Shown: positions 20,807-32,027 of the stretch, in pieces | Layout of the letters: each line of letters opens with the position of its first letter | Numbering within the stretch: the first letter of the stretch is position 1 | Assembly (NCBI RefSeq): GCF_947179515.1 | Contig: NC_067476.1 | Span: 56,639,800 to 56,703,799, forward strand | Origin: Apodemus sylvaticus | Lineage: Eukaryota; Chordata; Mammalia; Rodentia; Muridae | DNA length: 64,000 bases | Direction of reading: 5' to 3' | Notes under the pieces: model-generated | The model's input: the letters and a program-made list of their open reading frames with translations, nothing else | Database searches by the model: none | Told to the model about the DNA's origin: nothing | Translations under genes and position numbers: made by a program

Positions 20807-21559
20807 TTCATTGCAAGGGCAAGGCGGTGAGAGGTGAGGGGGAAGGGAGCCACTGGAAAAACTCCCCTCTTCCCCTGCTTTTCTTCTCAGGAATGGATTT
20901 GGTGCTGTGTTGAAATGACTAAAATAGATGATAAATTATCATGATAATTGTGAGCCAGGCTAAAAAAAGGGAAAGGGCTAGTGTCCCGAGAAAACTTCAC
21001 TATGTTCTTATAAAATGTACTATTTCACAGCGATGACTGGGTGTGAAATAGTACATGAGAAAACGATATATCACATATGTAAGAAAATACTAAAACATTC
21101 AGGAAAGAAGTAGTTTATGTTGGATTAAAATTATTCTGAAAAGAAAAAAAAATACGCATCCATTCTGATATCTCAAAAATGGTTCCAAAAAGGATAAGTA
21201 GCTCAATTATGTAATATCTTGCCAACTACCAGTAAAACAATGATCATAAGCAAGGATCACCAATGGTGGCTAAGACCATTAGGTGAAGGATGTTAAGCAG
21301 GATATTAACACGACCTTCAAAGGCCACCCTAAAATATTTACTAATGATAATGATAATGTGGGTTCTATAATGAGGAGATCTGGCAGATTCTATCTTAGAC
21401 AAGTAATTAAATTAGGCATGATCAGGAATACACCAAAATAGCCTCATCATCTCCCGACATGATGCCTTGGGAAGGATACATGGCCCTAAGAACAAGGGGT
21501 GTTTATATCAAATGGATAGCAAAATTCATAATCTAGGAAAAGAGAACTAGGAAACAAGA
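20807..21559. other. Pde11a intron upstream of the exon
   Basis: Unique-looking, AT-rich intronic sequence. It contains a perfect 15-bp inverted repeat at 21015-21056, listed separately. Confidence 0.55.
21015..21056. repeat. Perfect 15-bp inverted repeat with 12-nt loop
   Basis: Left arm ATGTACTATTTCACA (21015-21029) and right arm TGTGAAATAGTACAT (21042-21056) are exact reverse complements. It lies about 230 bp upstream of the exon's acceptor in the direction of Pde11a transcription. Confidence 0.9.
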
Positions 21560-21795
21560 TCTGGGCAGATGACTTACTTGGGAAACACTTGCCATACAAC
21601 CATCAAGACATGTGTTCAATCCCTGGCATGCCATAAAAAGCCAGGCACAGCTGTGTGTGTCGGTGACCCCAGGTCCTGGGAAGGAAGAGACACGTGGACC
21701 CATGGAGTGACACCTGATGTTGAGGTTGACCTTTGACCCACATCCACACAAAAACAGGGGCACTCCCCTGCACATACACACATATAGATGTGCCC
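21560..21795 (+). mobile_element. B2/B3-type SINE, diverged
   Basis: CAGATGACTTACTTGGGAAA, TGTTCAATCCCTGGCATG and TCCACACAAAAACAGGGGCA then CACTCCCCTGCACATACACA fit a worn B3-like body ending in CA-rich sequence. Confidence 0.5.
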
Positions 21796-22440
21796 ATAGA
21801 AAGAGGGGGAAAGAGAGAAGTGGGGAGACAGACAGAGAAGCTGACAAGCAGTTATTCCATCAGAAACCCCCGTCTGGATTCTTCAAATAATGTCAACAGT
21901 AAATTCAAAGCCGTGGCCATTGAAAAGAGGTATGAAATCCAAAGGAAACGTGTGTCTCTTCGCTGGATGTGTTAGGGACAAAGCTGAACAAGGTTAGGTC
22001 ACAGCCTCCATGGACGCTTTGCTGCTGGGATGCTGCTCTTGCTATTGGAGTTATTTAAGAGAGTATCCTTAATTTCAAGTTGTATACGCTAGGATATCTG
22101 GGAAGGTGGATATAATATTTTTGAACTACAAGTAAAACAGAGGTAAATAAAGAAGGAAGAAATGAAGGACAGAAAAGAGGGAGGGAGAGAAGGAGCAGGG
22201 CTGGCTGCTGAGGGGGCAGTAGGAACTGAACGTGCTTCCGGGAAGGTGAGAGATAAGATGCACTTAGTTTGCTGTTTCAAGCCCAGGGCTAGAGTGAGGT
22301 TTGTCTAACTATCCACAGCCGCATGTTAAAGCCCTTAAAACACATAACCACATTCAGCTCCCTCCGACCATCTAGAGCTATTGATTTTCACAAGGGCTCG
22401 AGGCAACTGGCACTGACAAGACAAGCCCCTCAAGACGTGG
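21796..22440. other. Intronic sequence, nothing recognised
   Basis: Includes a short AGGGAG-rich run near 22170-22200. No exon or element identified. Confidence 0.45.
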
Positions 22441-22445
22441 GTCTC

Positions 22446-22720
22446 GTTTGTGTTTTTACTGGTGTGATGAAACACCATGACCAAAAAAACAACTTGGGGA
22501 GAAAGGGTCTCATTTCAGTTTATGTTCTCAGGTCACACTCCATCATGGAGATGAGACAGGGCAGGAACTCAAGGCAGGAACCTGGGGCAAGAACTGAAGC
22601 AGAGGCCAAGAAGGAGTGCTGCTTAACTAGCTCCTGGCTGCTTAACTAGCTCCTGGCTGCTTAACTGGCTTGCTCCTGGCTGCATTCTGCACACCCCAGA
22701 GTCACCTGCCCAGGCATGAG
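22446..22720 (-). mobile_element. MaLR-type LTR
   Basis: GTGATGAAACACCATGACCA, AACAACTTGGGGAGAAAGGG and GGCAGGAACTCAAGGCAGGA are the reverse complement of the LTR family also present at 12952-14895 and 30751. It contains a local tandem triplication. Confidence 0.7.
22619..22685 (+). repeat. 19-bp tandem triplication inside the LTR
   Basis: TGCTTAACTAGCTCCTGGC occurs twice exactly and a third time with a small insertion. Confidence 0.9.
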
Positions 22721-22844
22721 ACTGATGACCAATAGTAAAATGAACAAGCCAAGTAGGAGCTCGTGACGTGACACACGCTATATCAATACTGCAGTGTTTG
22801 ATTAAACTAGAGCTGTTTGCTTCACTGTGAACAAAAAGCAAAAC

Positions 22845-23055
22845 CATGGTGGTGGTGACTGGCAGAGCTGTTAAAAGAACTTGTTGCTCTTACAGAAGAC
22901 CTGGGTTTGCTTCTCAGCCCCCACATATTGGCTCACAATTGTCTGTAACTCCAGATCTAGGGGATCCTATGACCTCCATAGGCACCAGGCATAAAAGTGG
23001 TGCACACGCATAAAGGCAAAACCCTCGACATAAAAGCAAATAAACAAATCTAATT
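22845..23055 (+). mobile_element. B3/B2-type SINE
   Basis: GACTGGCAGAGCTGTTAAAA, GTTGCTCTTACAGAAGACCT, CACATATTGGCTCACAATTG and ACTCCAGATCTAGGGGATCC, then an A-rich end. Confidence 0.85.
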
Positions 23056-23570
23056 TGAAGAAGCTTTTAAAAACATAGTAATGGAAACAAGCAAGCTGCA
23101 ATCCAAAGGCATGTGTATAATGTGACAAATGTTTAATGACTGCATAAGTATCATTTACAGATTCAAATACGGAGCAAAGATATATAAGTGTTGATGAGAA
23201 AAACAAACATCGACTGTGTGCTGTGGTTATCTACAGAAAAGATAGGAAATAGCCATAGAGAACCTCTATAAAGAGACGCTTCGTGAAAGAGTTTTACTTC
23301 TTTGTAAAAAACAGCTAGGAAGTGAGAAAATGATTCTCTGGAGAGGAACCGTGTCTGGGTGTATAAGGAGGCTGGACTCTGTCGATGTGGGCATCCTCTA
23401 CAAGGCCTGACATTGCTTCAGCTTTTCTGGAGAACCAGCTACCCCAGGACAATGTGGACATGCAGTCACCTGTCATACAGTCTCCAGGCTGGTTCCCAGG
23501 CTGTTCTTTGTCACAATGGTAAGAAAGTTGTCAAGGGTTTTGTTCATGAGCCTGCATTATAATCTGGTGG
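23056..23570. other. Intronic sequence, nothing recognised
   Basis: No repeat or exon identified. Confidence 0.45.
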
Positions 23571-23830
23571 TGGTTTTCTTTTTCTTTTCTACTTTTATTC
23601 CTATTTTATTTTACATTGTATAATATCATACATAATATTTATATAATATACATTTTATATAATGTATCACATTTTATATATTATATAGTGCATTTCATAA
23701 TCACATAATTATATTTAATAATATTTATTATTTTAATGGTTTTTCTATTAAGATTATTGGGATGTTATTTTTGTCTTTCTATGTTTTTTATTTTATTTTT
23801 AATTTCATTGTTTATTTTTAATTAGCATGC
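23571..23830. repeat. AT-rich low-complexity segment
   Basis: About 260 bp with very little G or C, made of TTTTATT and TATATAAT words. Confidence 0.85.
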
Positions 23831-24690
23831 AAGTTAAGAGGGTCTCTGTGGCTTTTTCATACACTGTCAGTGTGGACTGATCACACACACCCTTGCTCTA
23901 CAGTGGAGTCCTCCTAGGCCGGTCCTCCTCACAGTCTCACTCTCCACTCTCATTAGACCTTTCACCAACCAAATGCTCATCCAAAGAGAGTCCAGCACGG
24001 AGCTGCCTGGTCAGGCAAGCCTCTGACACTCCTGCAGTTGGCCTTTGCTGGGTTTTGTTATTTCAACCACTAGGATATAGGCCCTGCAGAGCTATTGGCC
24101 TGCTTTGGAAGCTCTGACTGTGCCCCTCATTGTCTCTGTCTTCTCCTGCGATCCATCTGAGAGGAGGAGAAAACACCGCGTCAGTCCCACGACTGAGACA
24201 GACCTTCCCTCCTAATATAAAAATTTAACCTTTGAGGTAAAATTTGACAGCTGCTGTATTTGGGAGTTTTTGAGACTGAATTCCATATTGTGGTGAGTTG
24301 AGCTGGGTTGTCACCCAGGCTCTCTTAGGAGTCTCCGAGGTGCAGCTAGACATTATGGGAGAGCAGTTTCCTTTTGTTTACCTTTCCCTTAAGGGGATTT
24401 AATTTCATTACTACGATATATGACCAAATAGCTCCTCTATTTGTCCTCGTAATGAAGGTTAAAGGCGAAGATTGTTAATTCATATATAGAACTTTGCAGA
24501 AGCTTAGTCAGGGTTTAGCTTTTAGAAAGCGGCTCTTCCCTTCATCTAGATCTATCGATGGCAGCTCTCTACACACCCTAGAGAAGCTGTGAGCCTGAGA
24601 GATACTACTGTTCACAACACTGACTTCCAGATCCCAGGAGGAAGAACATAGAGACGGAAGTCCTCCTTGAAGTCTGTCACAGTATTGCAA
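23831..24690. other. Intronic sequence, nothing recognised
   Basis: About 860 bp with no nameable element. GC content is nearer average than in the segment before it. Confidence 0.45.
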
Positions 24691-24691
24691 A

Positions 24692-24745
24692 TTCTTGGGA
24701 CTAGAGAAAGGGCTCTGTCATTAAGATTATTGTATTAAGATTAAG

Positions 24746-24777
<32 letters not shown>

Positions 24778-24960
24778 GATTATTGCAGATGACCTAGGTT
24801 CAGTTCCCAACACCCACATGGTGGCTCACACTATCTGCAACTCCAAGTCCAGGGGATCCAACATCCGTGCTTGTGTCCAGAAGGTACATATAGGGCACAT
24901 ATGTGCAGGTAAAATACTAATACACCTAAAATAAAATGATAAATTTAATTTTAAGTAGTA
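24692..24960 (+). mobile_element. B3-type SINE split by a TTA microsatellite
   Basis: The head ACTAGAGAAAGGGCTCTGTC and the distal body CCTAGGTTCAGTTCCCAACA, CCCACATGGTGGCTCACACT are B3. Between them a TTAAGATTATT and (TTA)n expansion (24723-24785) replaces the usual sequence. Confidence 0.8.
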
Positions 24961-26165
24961 GAGAAATTCTAAGCTGAGGTTTAATCTTCAAATTTGTTTT
25001 TCACTTCTCTAAATTGCAGACATAATAGTAAACAATGCTGTGTTTCCACTATAAGAACTATCTAAAATAAAATTGTATTTTATGAAAATATACTTAACTA
25101 ATGCTATGTAGTAAAAATGTCTCCAACTCACTCGTGTAAGAAGTCTATAAAACAAATGGAGTATAATGTTAAGATCATAGAGATGAATGATCTATTCTTC
25201 TTTAACTATTTACATTTATTTTTAAAAATTAAGAACTTTTTGTAGCTGATACGGGGCTGGACTAGTAGCTACCCTGGGAGGAAGTTTTGAGATAAAGCCT
25301 GAAGGTGCTCTGGGCCAGGGAAAGGGCAGGAGAGTTACAGCCATAAACAGAGAGATTAGAAGGCAAGACAACAATACTTCTTGGGGTGGGGGGTAATGAA
25401 ATAGAGAAAATAGTTTAAAAGTTTGAGCCTTGAGTTTTAATCTGAGAAAAGTGAAGGTGGGAATACCATTTCCTGGGGCAGAGGAGACTGAGACAGACAT
25501 GAGGCCCACATAGGAAGAGAACAAAGAGGGTCAGTAAATCAATGCAAGGTAGGGAGCCTCTTCTGGCCACTGTATGGGATGGTCTCCTCTCTGATGACTC
25601 GTGAAAAGGTTTTCAAAGTGCCTGCCTTCCAACCCATCCCAACCGGAATCGGTCAATACTAAACATTTCCATTTTTAAATCTCCAATTCCAGTGAATAAG
25701 AGAACTGCTAAATATTAAAGAGTGAAACCAGAGAGCGGGTTGATGGGGAAATCCTGAAGAATGGTGGGAAAGGAGAAGAGGTGCAGCCTGGTGCTGTGGA
25801 TCGGGGCGGCAGCCTGTGAGAGACACACACAGGTCTCCCTGGAACAGATGTGGCTTGTCTGTGCTGACCTTTGTGTGTTTAACCTTTGTGATAGCAGACT
25901 TGCATCTCTGCAGAAAAGTTTCTTTTCTACCAAAGCCCAACTACCAGGCCTAGGCCAAACCCATCTCCAAAGCATTCAAGGCCACATGAGAATAGTCGAC
26001 ACGGAGACATGGACATTGGTGCCTTTTTTTTAATTTTTTATTTTTTTTGGTCTTATTGATTTTCTTTTCTTTTTAAATTTGTTTTGATTTTCATACTTTT
26101 TGTCTTTGGGAGAGGAAAAACATAATAAATACATTTTGTAAGAAATATTTTAATAATTTTTTTTA
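24961..26165. other. Intronic sequence, ending in a T-rich stretch
   Basis: No element named. 26022-26165 is T-rich low complexity. Confidence 0.45.
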
Positions 26166-26167
26166 AA

Positions 26168-26262
26168 AACTAAGGTGGCTGCCTCCTGAAGAATGACGAC
26201 TGAGGTTGACTCTGCCTTCTGCACCCATGCGCACACACACACACACACACACACACACCACA
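26168..26262 (+). mobile_element. 3' end of a B3-type SINE with (CA)n tail
   Basis: TGACTCTGCCTTCTGCACCC then (CA)n at 26230-26259. Only the tail third is recognisable. Confidence 0.5.
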
Positions 26263-26699
26263 GAATGTGTATCCAAAAAGATGGATAGTGTATACACACA
26301 TGCATCCAGGGGGTGTGGAGAGTATTCCAGAGGGTTTTAAGAAGGTGGGTTGTGGTGTGACTAAGTCTTCATTTTCAAAAGCCAGCTTTGGCTGCATTTA
26401 AAGAATGAGTTGGAAGGAAGAGACTCAGTAGCATATGGTGTAGAAAATGGACTGAGTTAAAACGCATTTAGAACACAGAATCACTAGGATTTTTGTGAAT
26501 TGATGAAACTGTAAAAGATAAGGAACTTGAACACTCCCCTACACCCCCCATGGTTCCTTGTTTCTTCTTCAGGAACATAGGTGAGTATCGAGGAGATTCA
26601 CTAAGTGAGAACAGGTTCAGAGGTGGGGAATGTGCATTTCATTGTGCACATCTTAAAGTTTAGTTGACTGTGGGTTATCTACATGTCGGGGTTGTCCCT

Positions 26700-26701
26700 A
26701 A

Positions 26702-26739
<38 letters not shown>

Positions 26740-26762
26740 TATCTGTCTGTGTGTGTGTGTGT
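26700..26762 (+). repeat. (TG)n microsatellite
   Basis: About 57 bp of TG with a TCTATCTGTC interruption. Confidence 0.93.
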
Positions 26763-27683
26763 TATTTTAGTTGAAAAAAATTGAAAGAGAAAGTAAAGAC
26801 TATTTTAGTAAGAATGAAAATGTTGCCTAATAGCTTTCTGTCTGAAGCAGAGTTTCATGAACAGCCAGAAAAGGAGGAAGCAGGATCAGCACCAAGAAGG
26901 TCCGGAGCACATGACCTTGAACTTATTTGCTTCTAAAAATACAAACCTGAGCAGGAACCTAGCAAATGCCTAGAGGACTCTGGCGCAACTTAACAAGGGC
27001 AATGGTACTCAATTTATGTTCCTCTCCCTGAGGACAGAGGAACAAGAACTGATCTATCACAGGGGCATCTAATAACTTCAGGCAAAGTTTCCCTTAATAA
27101 GGTTGTTAAAATCTGGAATGAGTTTGTAGGATTGTGATAGACCTTCTGGCTTCAAGAATTTTCATGTCATAATATTTTTCTTATCAAGTATTTTAAGTAT
27201 AACTACTTCATAAGCAGAAGGTTCTAGGTGCCTTTTGGGCAGACCTCTTCTTTTTTAATGTGATACTCAGCTAAGATTTCTAACATTTAAAAAAAAAAAA
27301 GGCCCCAAACCATTTTCTTTCAGCAAAATAGCAGAACTGCACTGCCCCTGCCTAAAAAAGCGTAATCCTGAAGATTTGTGACTTAAGACCTTCTATAAGA
27401 TCTTTGGTTCAGCCTGGTGCTACAGCACACCCAGAAAATAGGCTCCTACCCTCAAGATTCACTGGGGCTGTGGAATCGAAGCCTCTGCAGTCTAAGCCTT
27501 CATGTCCTTGGAAAAGAGTGGTCGTTCATCACATCTCTGCATACCAGCAGCCCTGAGAACATGTTTTTAAGAGCATATAAAAAGGCTGTTACCATATGAA
27601 GATGAAGCGTTCCCCCTTCCCCCCCACAGGCTCCTTCCTGTGCTGAGTGCTTGGTCTCCAGCAGGTCATGCCTTTTGGAGAAA
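26763..27683. other. Intronic sequence, nothing recognised
   Basis: About 920 bp without a nameable element. Confidence 0.45.
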
Positions 27684-27691
27684 TTTTAGAA

Positions 27692-27909
27692 CAGTGGTTC
27701 TCAGCCTTCTTAATGTTGTGATATAGTTCCTCATGTTGTGGTGACTTATAACCATAAAATTATTTTCATTGCTACTGCATAACTGGAATTTTGCTACTGA
27801 ATTGTAATGTAAATATCTGTGTTTTCAAATGGTCTTAGGCGACGCCCCCTCCAACCCCCGCTAAAGGGTCATTTGCAGGGAGTCATGAACCAGAGATTGA
27901 GAACCACTG
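27692..27909 (+). mobile_element. URR1-type hAT DNA transposon with target-site duplication
   Basis: It begins CAGTGGTTCTCAGCC and ends GATTGAGAACCACTG, near-exact terminal inverted repeats. Flanking octamers TTTTAGAA and CTTTAGAA agree at 7 of 8, the size expected for hAT. At 218 bp it has no transposase. Confidence 0.93.
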
Positions 27910-27917
27910 CTTTAGAA

Positions 27918-28685
27918 GGTTCTAGCTATTTGGAGGAAGTGGACCACCAGAGACATGACTCCAAAATCTAAATTTGATCCACTGTTGGCTTCTTGTCCTC
28001 CCCTTCCTTAAACATCTTGGTGAGAAAGCCCTCTCTCCTGTACCAGATGCGCTAGCCACTGAGATGATCAACCTCACCAAGGGACCAGAATCCACTGCGC
28101 CACAGCTGGAAACTGTGGCTCTAATCCAGCATAGCCTTCCCTCCTTTTAGGATGCTTTGCCAGATAGTTTTGTCATTTGGGAGAGAAAAGAAACAAACAC
28201 AAAGGCTTAAAGCCAAAGAGCATCCATTCCTTGTTCCCATTATCTAAGAGAAAGCACTCAAGGGCTTCCCTTAAACAGTGCTGGAGTCAGGCGGGTCTCA
28301 GACTCATGGCAAAGACTCATGAGCCGCTTAAGAGCAGCTCTCTTTTGCTTATCTGTGAGCATTGAGTCCCCATCCTCTGCACTCTACGGGAACATTTTCT
28401 ATGCTCCATCATTACACCAAGAAAGAGTCTTAACCACCACGTCTTCTGTAAGGATGATTTTATAGACAACATTCTCAGCTCCACGCATGTGCCGTCAAAT
28501 CCAGGGCGAACCTGCCAGGTCTAACATCCACATAATGGCCCTTATGATGGTCAGGGCCAGAAGCTGAGGAAGCACGTGATTACAGAATACTTTATTAATC
28601 CCAGGGGGATTTTCACTGAATTTGCGTCTAAAAGATTGTGCTCGTTCATTATAGCAAATTTATGTGTACATGATGTTTCTTCACT
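27918..28685. other. Intronic sequence, nothing recognised
   Basis: About 770 bp without a nameable element. Confidence 0.45.
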
Positions 28686-28701
28686 CTTTGGATACTTTCT
28701 T

Positions 28702-29823
28702 TTTTTTAATATTTTTATTTTCTATATTCTTTGTTTACATTCCAAAAGCTTTCCCCTTTCCCAGTTCCCTTCTCCCCATTTTTCCCATAAGTCCTCTTCT
28801 CTCCATCCATTCTCCTATCTTTCCCCCTCCCTTTTCTCTGTCCTGGTACTCCCCTACAATGCTGGATCAAGCCTTTCCAGGATTAGGGCCCTCTTCTTCC
28901 TTCTTCATGGGAATCATTTGATATGCTAATTGTATCTTCAGTATTCAGAGCTTCAGGGCTAATTAATATCCGCTTATCAATGATTGCATTCCATGTGTAT
29001 TCTTTTGTGATTGTGTTACCTTGCTTAGGATGATATTTTCCAGTTCCAACCATTTGCCTAAAAAATTCTTGAATTCATTGTTTTTAATTGCTGAATAGTA
29101 CTCCATTGTGTATATATACCACATTTTCTGTATCCATTCCTCCATTGAGGGATATCTGGGTTCTTTCCAGCTTCTGGCTATTATAAATAAGGCTGCTATG
29201 AACATAGTGGAGCATGTGTCCTTGTTGCATGCTGGGGAATCCTCTGGGTATATGCCCAGGAGAGGTATAGCAGGGTCCTCCGGAAGTGTCATGTCCAGTT
29301 TTCTTAAGAACCGCCAGACTGATTTCCATAGTGGTTGTACCATCTTACAATCCCACCAGCAGTGAAGGAGTGTTCCTCTTTCTCCACATCCTCGCCAACA
29401 CCTGCTGTCTCCTGAGTTTTTAACCTTAGCCATTCTGACTGGTGCAAATCTCAGGGTTTTTTTGATTTGCATTTCCCTAATGACTAATGATGTTGAGCAT
29501 TTCTTAAGGTGCTTCTCGGCCATCTGAATTTCTTCAGGTAAAAATTCTTTTTTTAGATCTGTACCCCATTTTTAATAGTGTTATTTGGTACCCTGGGGTC
29601 TAACTTCTTGAGTTCTTTGTATATATTGGATATTAGCCCTTTATCGGATGTAGGGTTGGTGAAGATCTTTTCCCAAGTTGTTGGTTGCCGTTTTGTCCTT
29701 TTGACAGTGTCCTTTGCCTTACAGAAACTTTGTAATTTTATGAGATCCCATTTGTCAATTCTTGATCTTAGAGCATAAGCTATTGGTGTTCTGTTCAGGA
29801 ACTTTCCCCCTGTGCCCATGTCC
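28702..29823 (-). mobile_element. 5'-truncated L1 with 16-bp target-site duplication
   Basis: CTTTGGATACTTTCTT occurs at 28686-28701 and 29824-29839 and brackets a minus-strand L1. The T run at the left is its poly(A). The body holds the 3' UTR and the last part of ORF2. The final 186-codon block (28963-29523) has no stop, but it is out of frame with the preceding block (29553-29873), so the copy is dead. Confidence 0.96.
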
Positions 29824-29873
29824 CTTTGGATACTTTCTTCTGTGCATAGCAAGAGAACAGCCTGGCAACTCAC
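28963..29873 (-). pseudogene. L1 ORF2 C-terminal remnant
   Basis: Cysteine- and tryptophan-rich C-terminal L1 ORF2p sequence (WRGCGERGTLLHCWW, MWYIYTMEYYSAIKNNE) in two blocks separated by a frameshift near 29530. No endonuclease or reverse transcriptase domain is present. The upper block extends past the element boundary (29823) only by chance openness. Confidence 0.9.
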
Positions 29874-30517
29874 CTGAGTACTGCAGCTACCTGGGACCCT
29901 TTGGGAAACTGATGCCCTAGCTTCACCCAGAGCAATAAAATACTAAATAGTGGTGAGTAAGATTACTCCAGGAATCTGACTTCTGACTGTTAGGCAGTAT
30001 CAAAATCCATTGAATTGGGGGTTTATTTAAATCCAAGGTCTCTGGGAGCTGTAGGAAAAAGACTCAATACTTCAGGGTTTTCAGGACAAATTCACTGGTC
30101 ACATGTATGTCATATTTTCCTTAAAGGCTTAATGGACCAGTCTATGTTCCTTTCATAACACCTGTGAACCTCACCAAAAACTAAACCAAAGCATATTTCC
30201 ACATTTCCACTACACTATTTTTCAGATACTTTATGGAGTTGTGAAATAAAGAATCTAACAGTGACACAAAGTCTAAAATAAATAATACATTGAAACTACA
30301 GTCACTAGATCACCAAGCTCTCTAGGAATCAAAAGGAAATCGCTTCCGTTGGTTCATCAATTAGTAAGTAGTCATTTAATTTCAGCTCACAAACATCTCT
30401 GTGCTGACTAGTTCTACGTCCAGTTGGCACATGTCATACTCCTCTGAGAGAAGGGAACCTCCATTGAGAAAATGCCTCTAGAAGACTGAGCTGTAGGATA
30501 AGAAGAAGTCTATAGGA
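29840..30517. other. Intronic sequence, nothing recognised
   Basis: About 680 bp without a nameable element. Confidence 0.45.
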
Positions 30518-30723
30518 TAGTGGTTCCCAAGCTATGGGTTACAACCCCTTATGGGGGTTTCAAGTCAGATATCTGCAGATCAGATATTTACATTATGATT
30601 CACAACATGAGAATAAATTACAGTTATGAAGTAGCAACAAAATAATTTTATACTTGGAGGGGAGTCACCACAACATGAAGACCTGTATTAAAGTGTTGCA
30701 GCATTAGGAAGGTTGAGAACCAG
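30518..30723 (-). mobile_element. URR1-type hAT DNA transposon
   Basis: Left end TAGTGGTTCCCAAGCTATGG, core ATTACAGTTATGAAGTAGCA, right end GGAAGGTTGAGAACCAG. Diverged terminal inverted repeats. Confidence 0.88.
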
Positions 30724-30750
30724 GGATGCAGGGCATTTTCTTTATTAGTG

Positions 30751-31027
30751 ATTTAAGGGGGAACAGCCCAGCCTATAGTGGGTGGTGCCATCCCTGGGCT
30801 GGTAGTCCCAGGTTCTAAAAGAAAGCCGGCTGAGCAAGCCATGAGGAGAAATCCAGTAAGCAGCACTCCTCCATGGCTTCTGCATCTTCTCCTGCATCCA
30901 GGATCCTGCCCTGACTTCCTTCAACAATAAACAGTGATGCGGAAACATAAGCCGAATAAACCCTTTCTTCCCCCATATTGCTTTTGGGCATGGTGTTTCA
31001 TCACAGCAATAGTAACCCTAATAATAT
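30751..31027 (+). mobile_element. MaLR-type LTR, 5'-truncated
   Basis: GGGTGGTGCCATCCCTGGGC, AAGCCGGCTGAGCAAGCCAT, a polyadenylation signal in GAATAAACCCTTTCTTCCCC, and the 3' end GTGTTTCATCACAGCAATAG. Same family as the element at 12952. Confidence 0.75.
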
Positions 31028-31104
31028 AATCTCCTTACCATGGTAACTTATCACTGGACATTCATGTCTAGGAGATGCTTGAGAAATGAAGCTCTACACT
31101 TTTT

Positions 31105-32027
31105 AAAAAATTAGCATTTTTTAAGATGCTTCTCCACCATCCGAAGTTCTTCAGGTGAAAATTCTTTGTTTAACTCTGTACTCCATTTTTTAATGGGGTT
31201 ATTTGGTTTTCTGGAGTCTAACTTCTTGAGTTCTTTATTAGTCATTAGGGAAATGCAAATCAAAACAACCCTGAGATTTCACCTTACACCAGTCAGAATG
31301 GCTAAGATTAAAAATTCAGGAGACAGCAGATGTTGGCGAGGATGTGGAGAAAGAGGAACACTTCTCCACTGCTGGTGGGGTTGCAAATTGGTACAACCAC
31401 TCTGGAAATCAGTCTGGCAGTTCCTCCGAAAACTGGGCACCTCACTTCCAGAAGATCCTGCTATACCACTCCTGGGCATATACCCAGAGGATTCCCCACC
31501 ATGTAATAAGGATACATGTTCCACTATGTTCATAGCAGCCCTATTTATAATTGCCAGAAGCTGGAAATAACCCAGATATCCCTCAACAGAAGAGTGGATG
31601 CAAAAAAATGTGGTATATCTACACAATGGAGTACTATTCAGCCATTAGAAACAATGAATTCATGAAATTCTTAGGCAAATGGATGGAGCTGGAGAACATC
31701 ATACTAAGTGAGGTAACCCAGACTCAAAAGGTGAATCATGGTATGCACTCACTAATAAGTGGGTGTTAACCTAGAAAACTGGAATACCCAAAACATAATC
31801 CACACATCAAATGAGGTACAAGAAGAATGGAGGAGTGGCCCCTTGTTCTGGAAAGACTCAGTGAAGCAGTATAGGGCAAAACCAGAACAGGGAAGTGGAA
31901 AGGGTTGGGTGGGAAAACAGGAGGAGGGATGGGGCTGATGGGACTTTCGGGGAGTAGGGGTCCAGAAAAGGGGAAATCATTTGAAATGTAAATAAAAAAT
32001 ATATTGAATAAAAAAATTAGCATTTTT
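31105..32027 (+). mobile_element. Twin-primed (5'-inverted) L1 with target-site duplication
   Basis: A shared AAAAAATTAGCATTTTT lies at both ends (31105-31121 and 32011-32027; its A's merge with the tail). 31122-31236 is minus-strand ORF2 sequence. From 31237 the element continues on the plus strand with the next part of ORF2 and the 3' UTR. The two halves are adjacent in a normal L1, so this is a 5' inversion. Confidence 0.93.
31237..31769 (+). pseudogene. L1 ORF2 C-terminal remnant
   Basis: Two blocks of ORF2p C-terminus (LVIREMQIKTTLRFHLTPVR up to ARSWK, then MWYIYTMEYYSAIRNNE onward) in different frames. The long frame beginning at 31166 runs across the inversion junction, so its first residues are antisense sequence. 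Confidence 0.88.
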
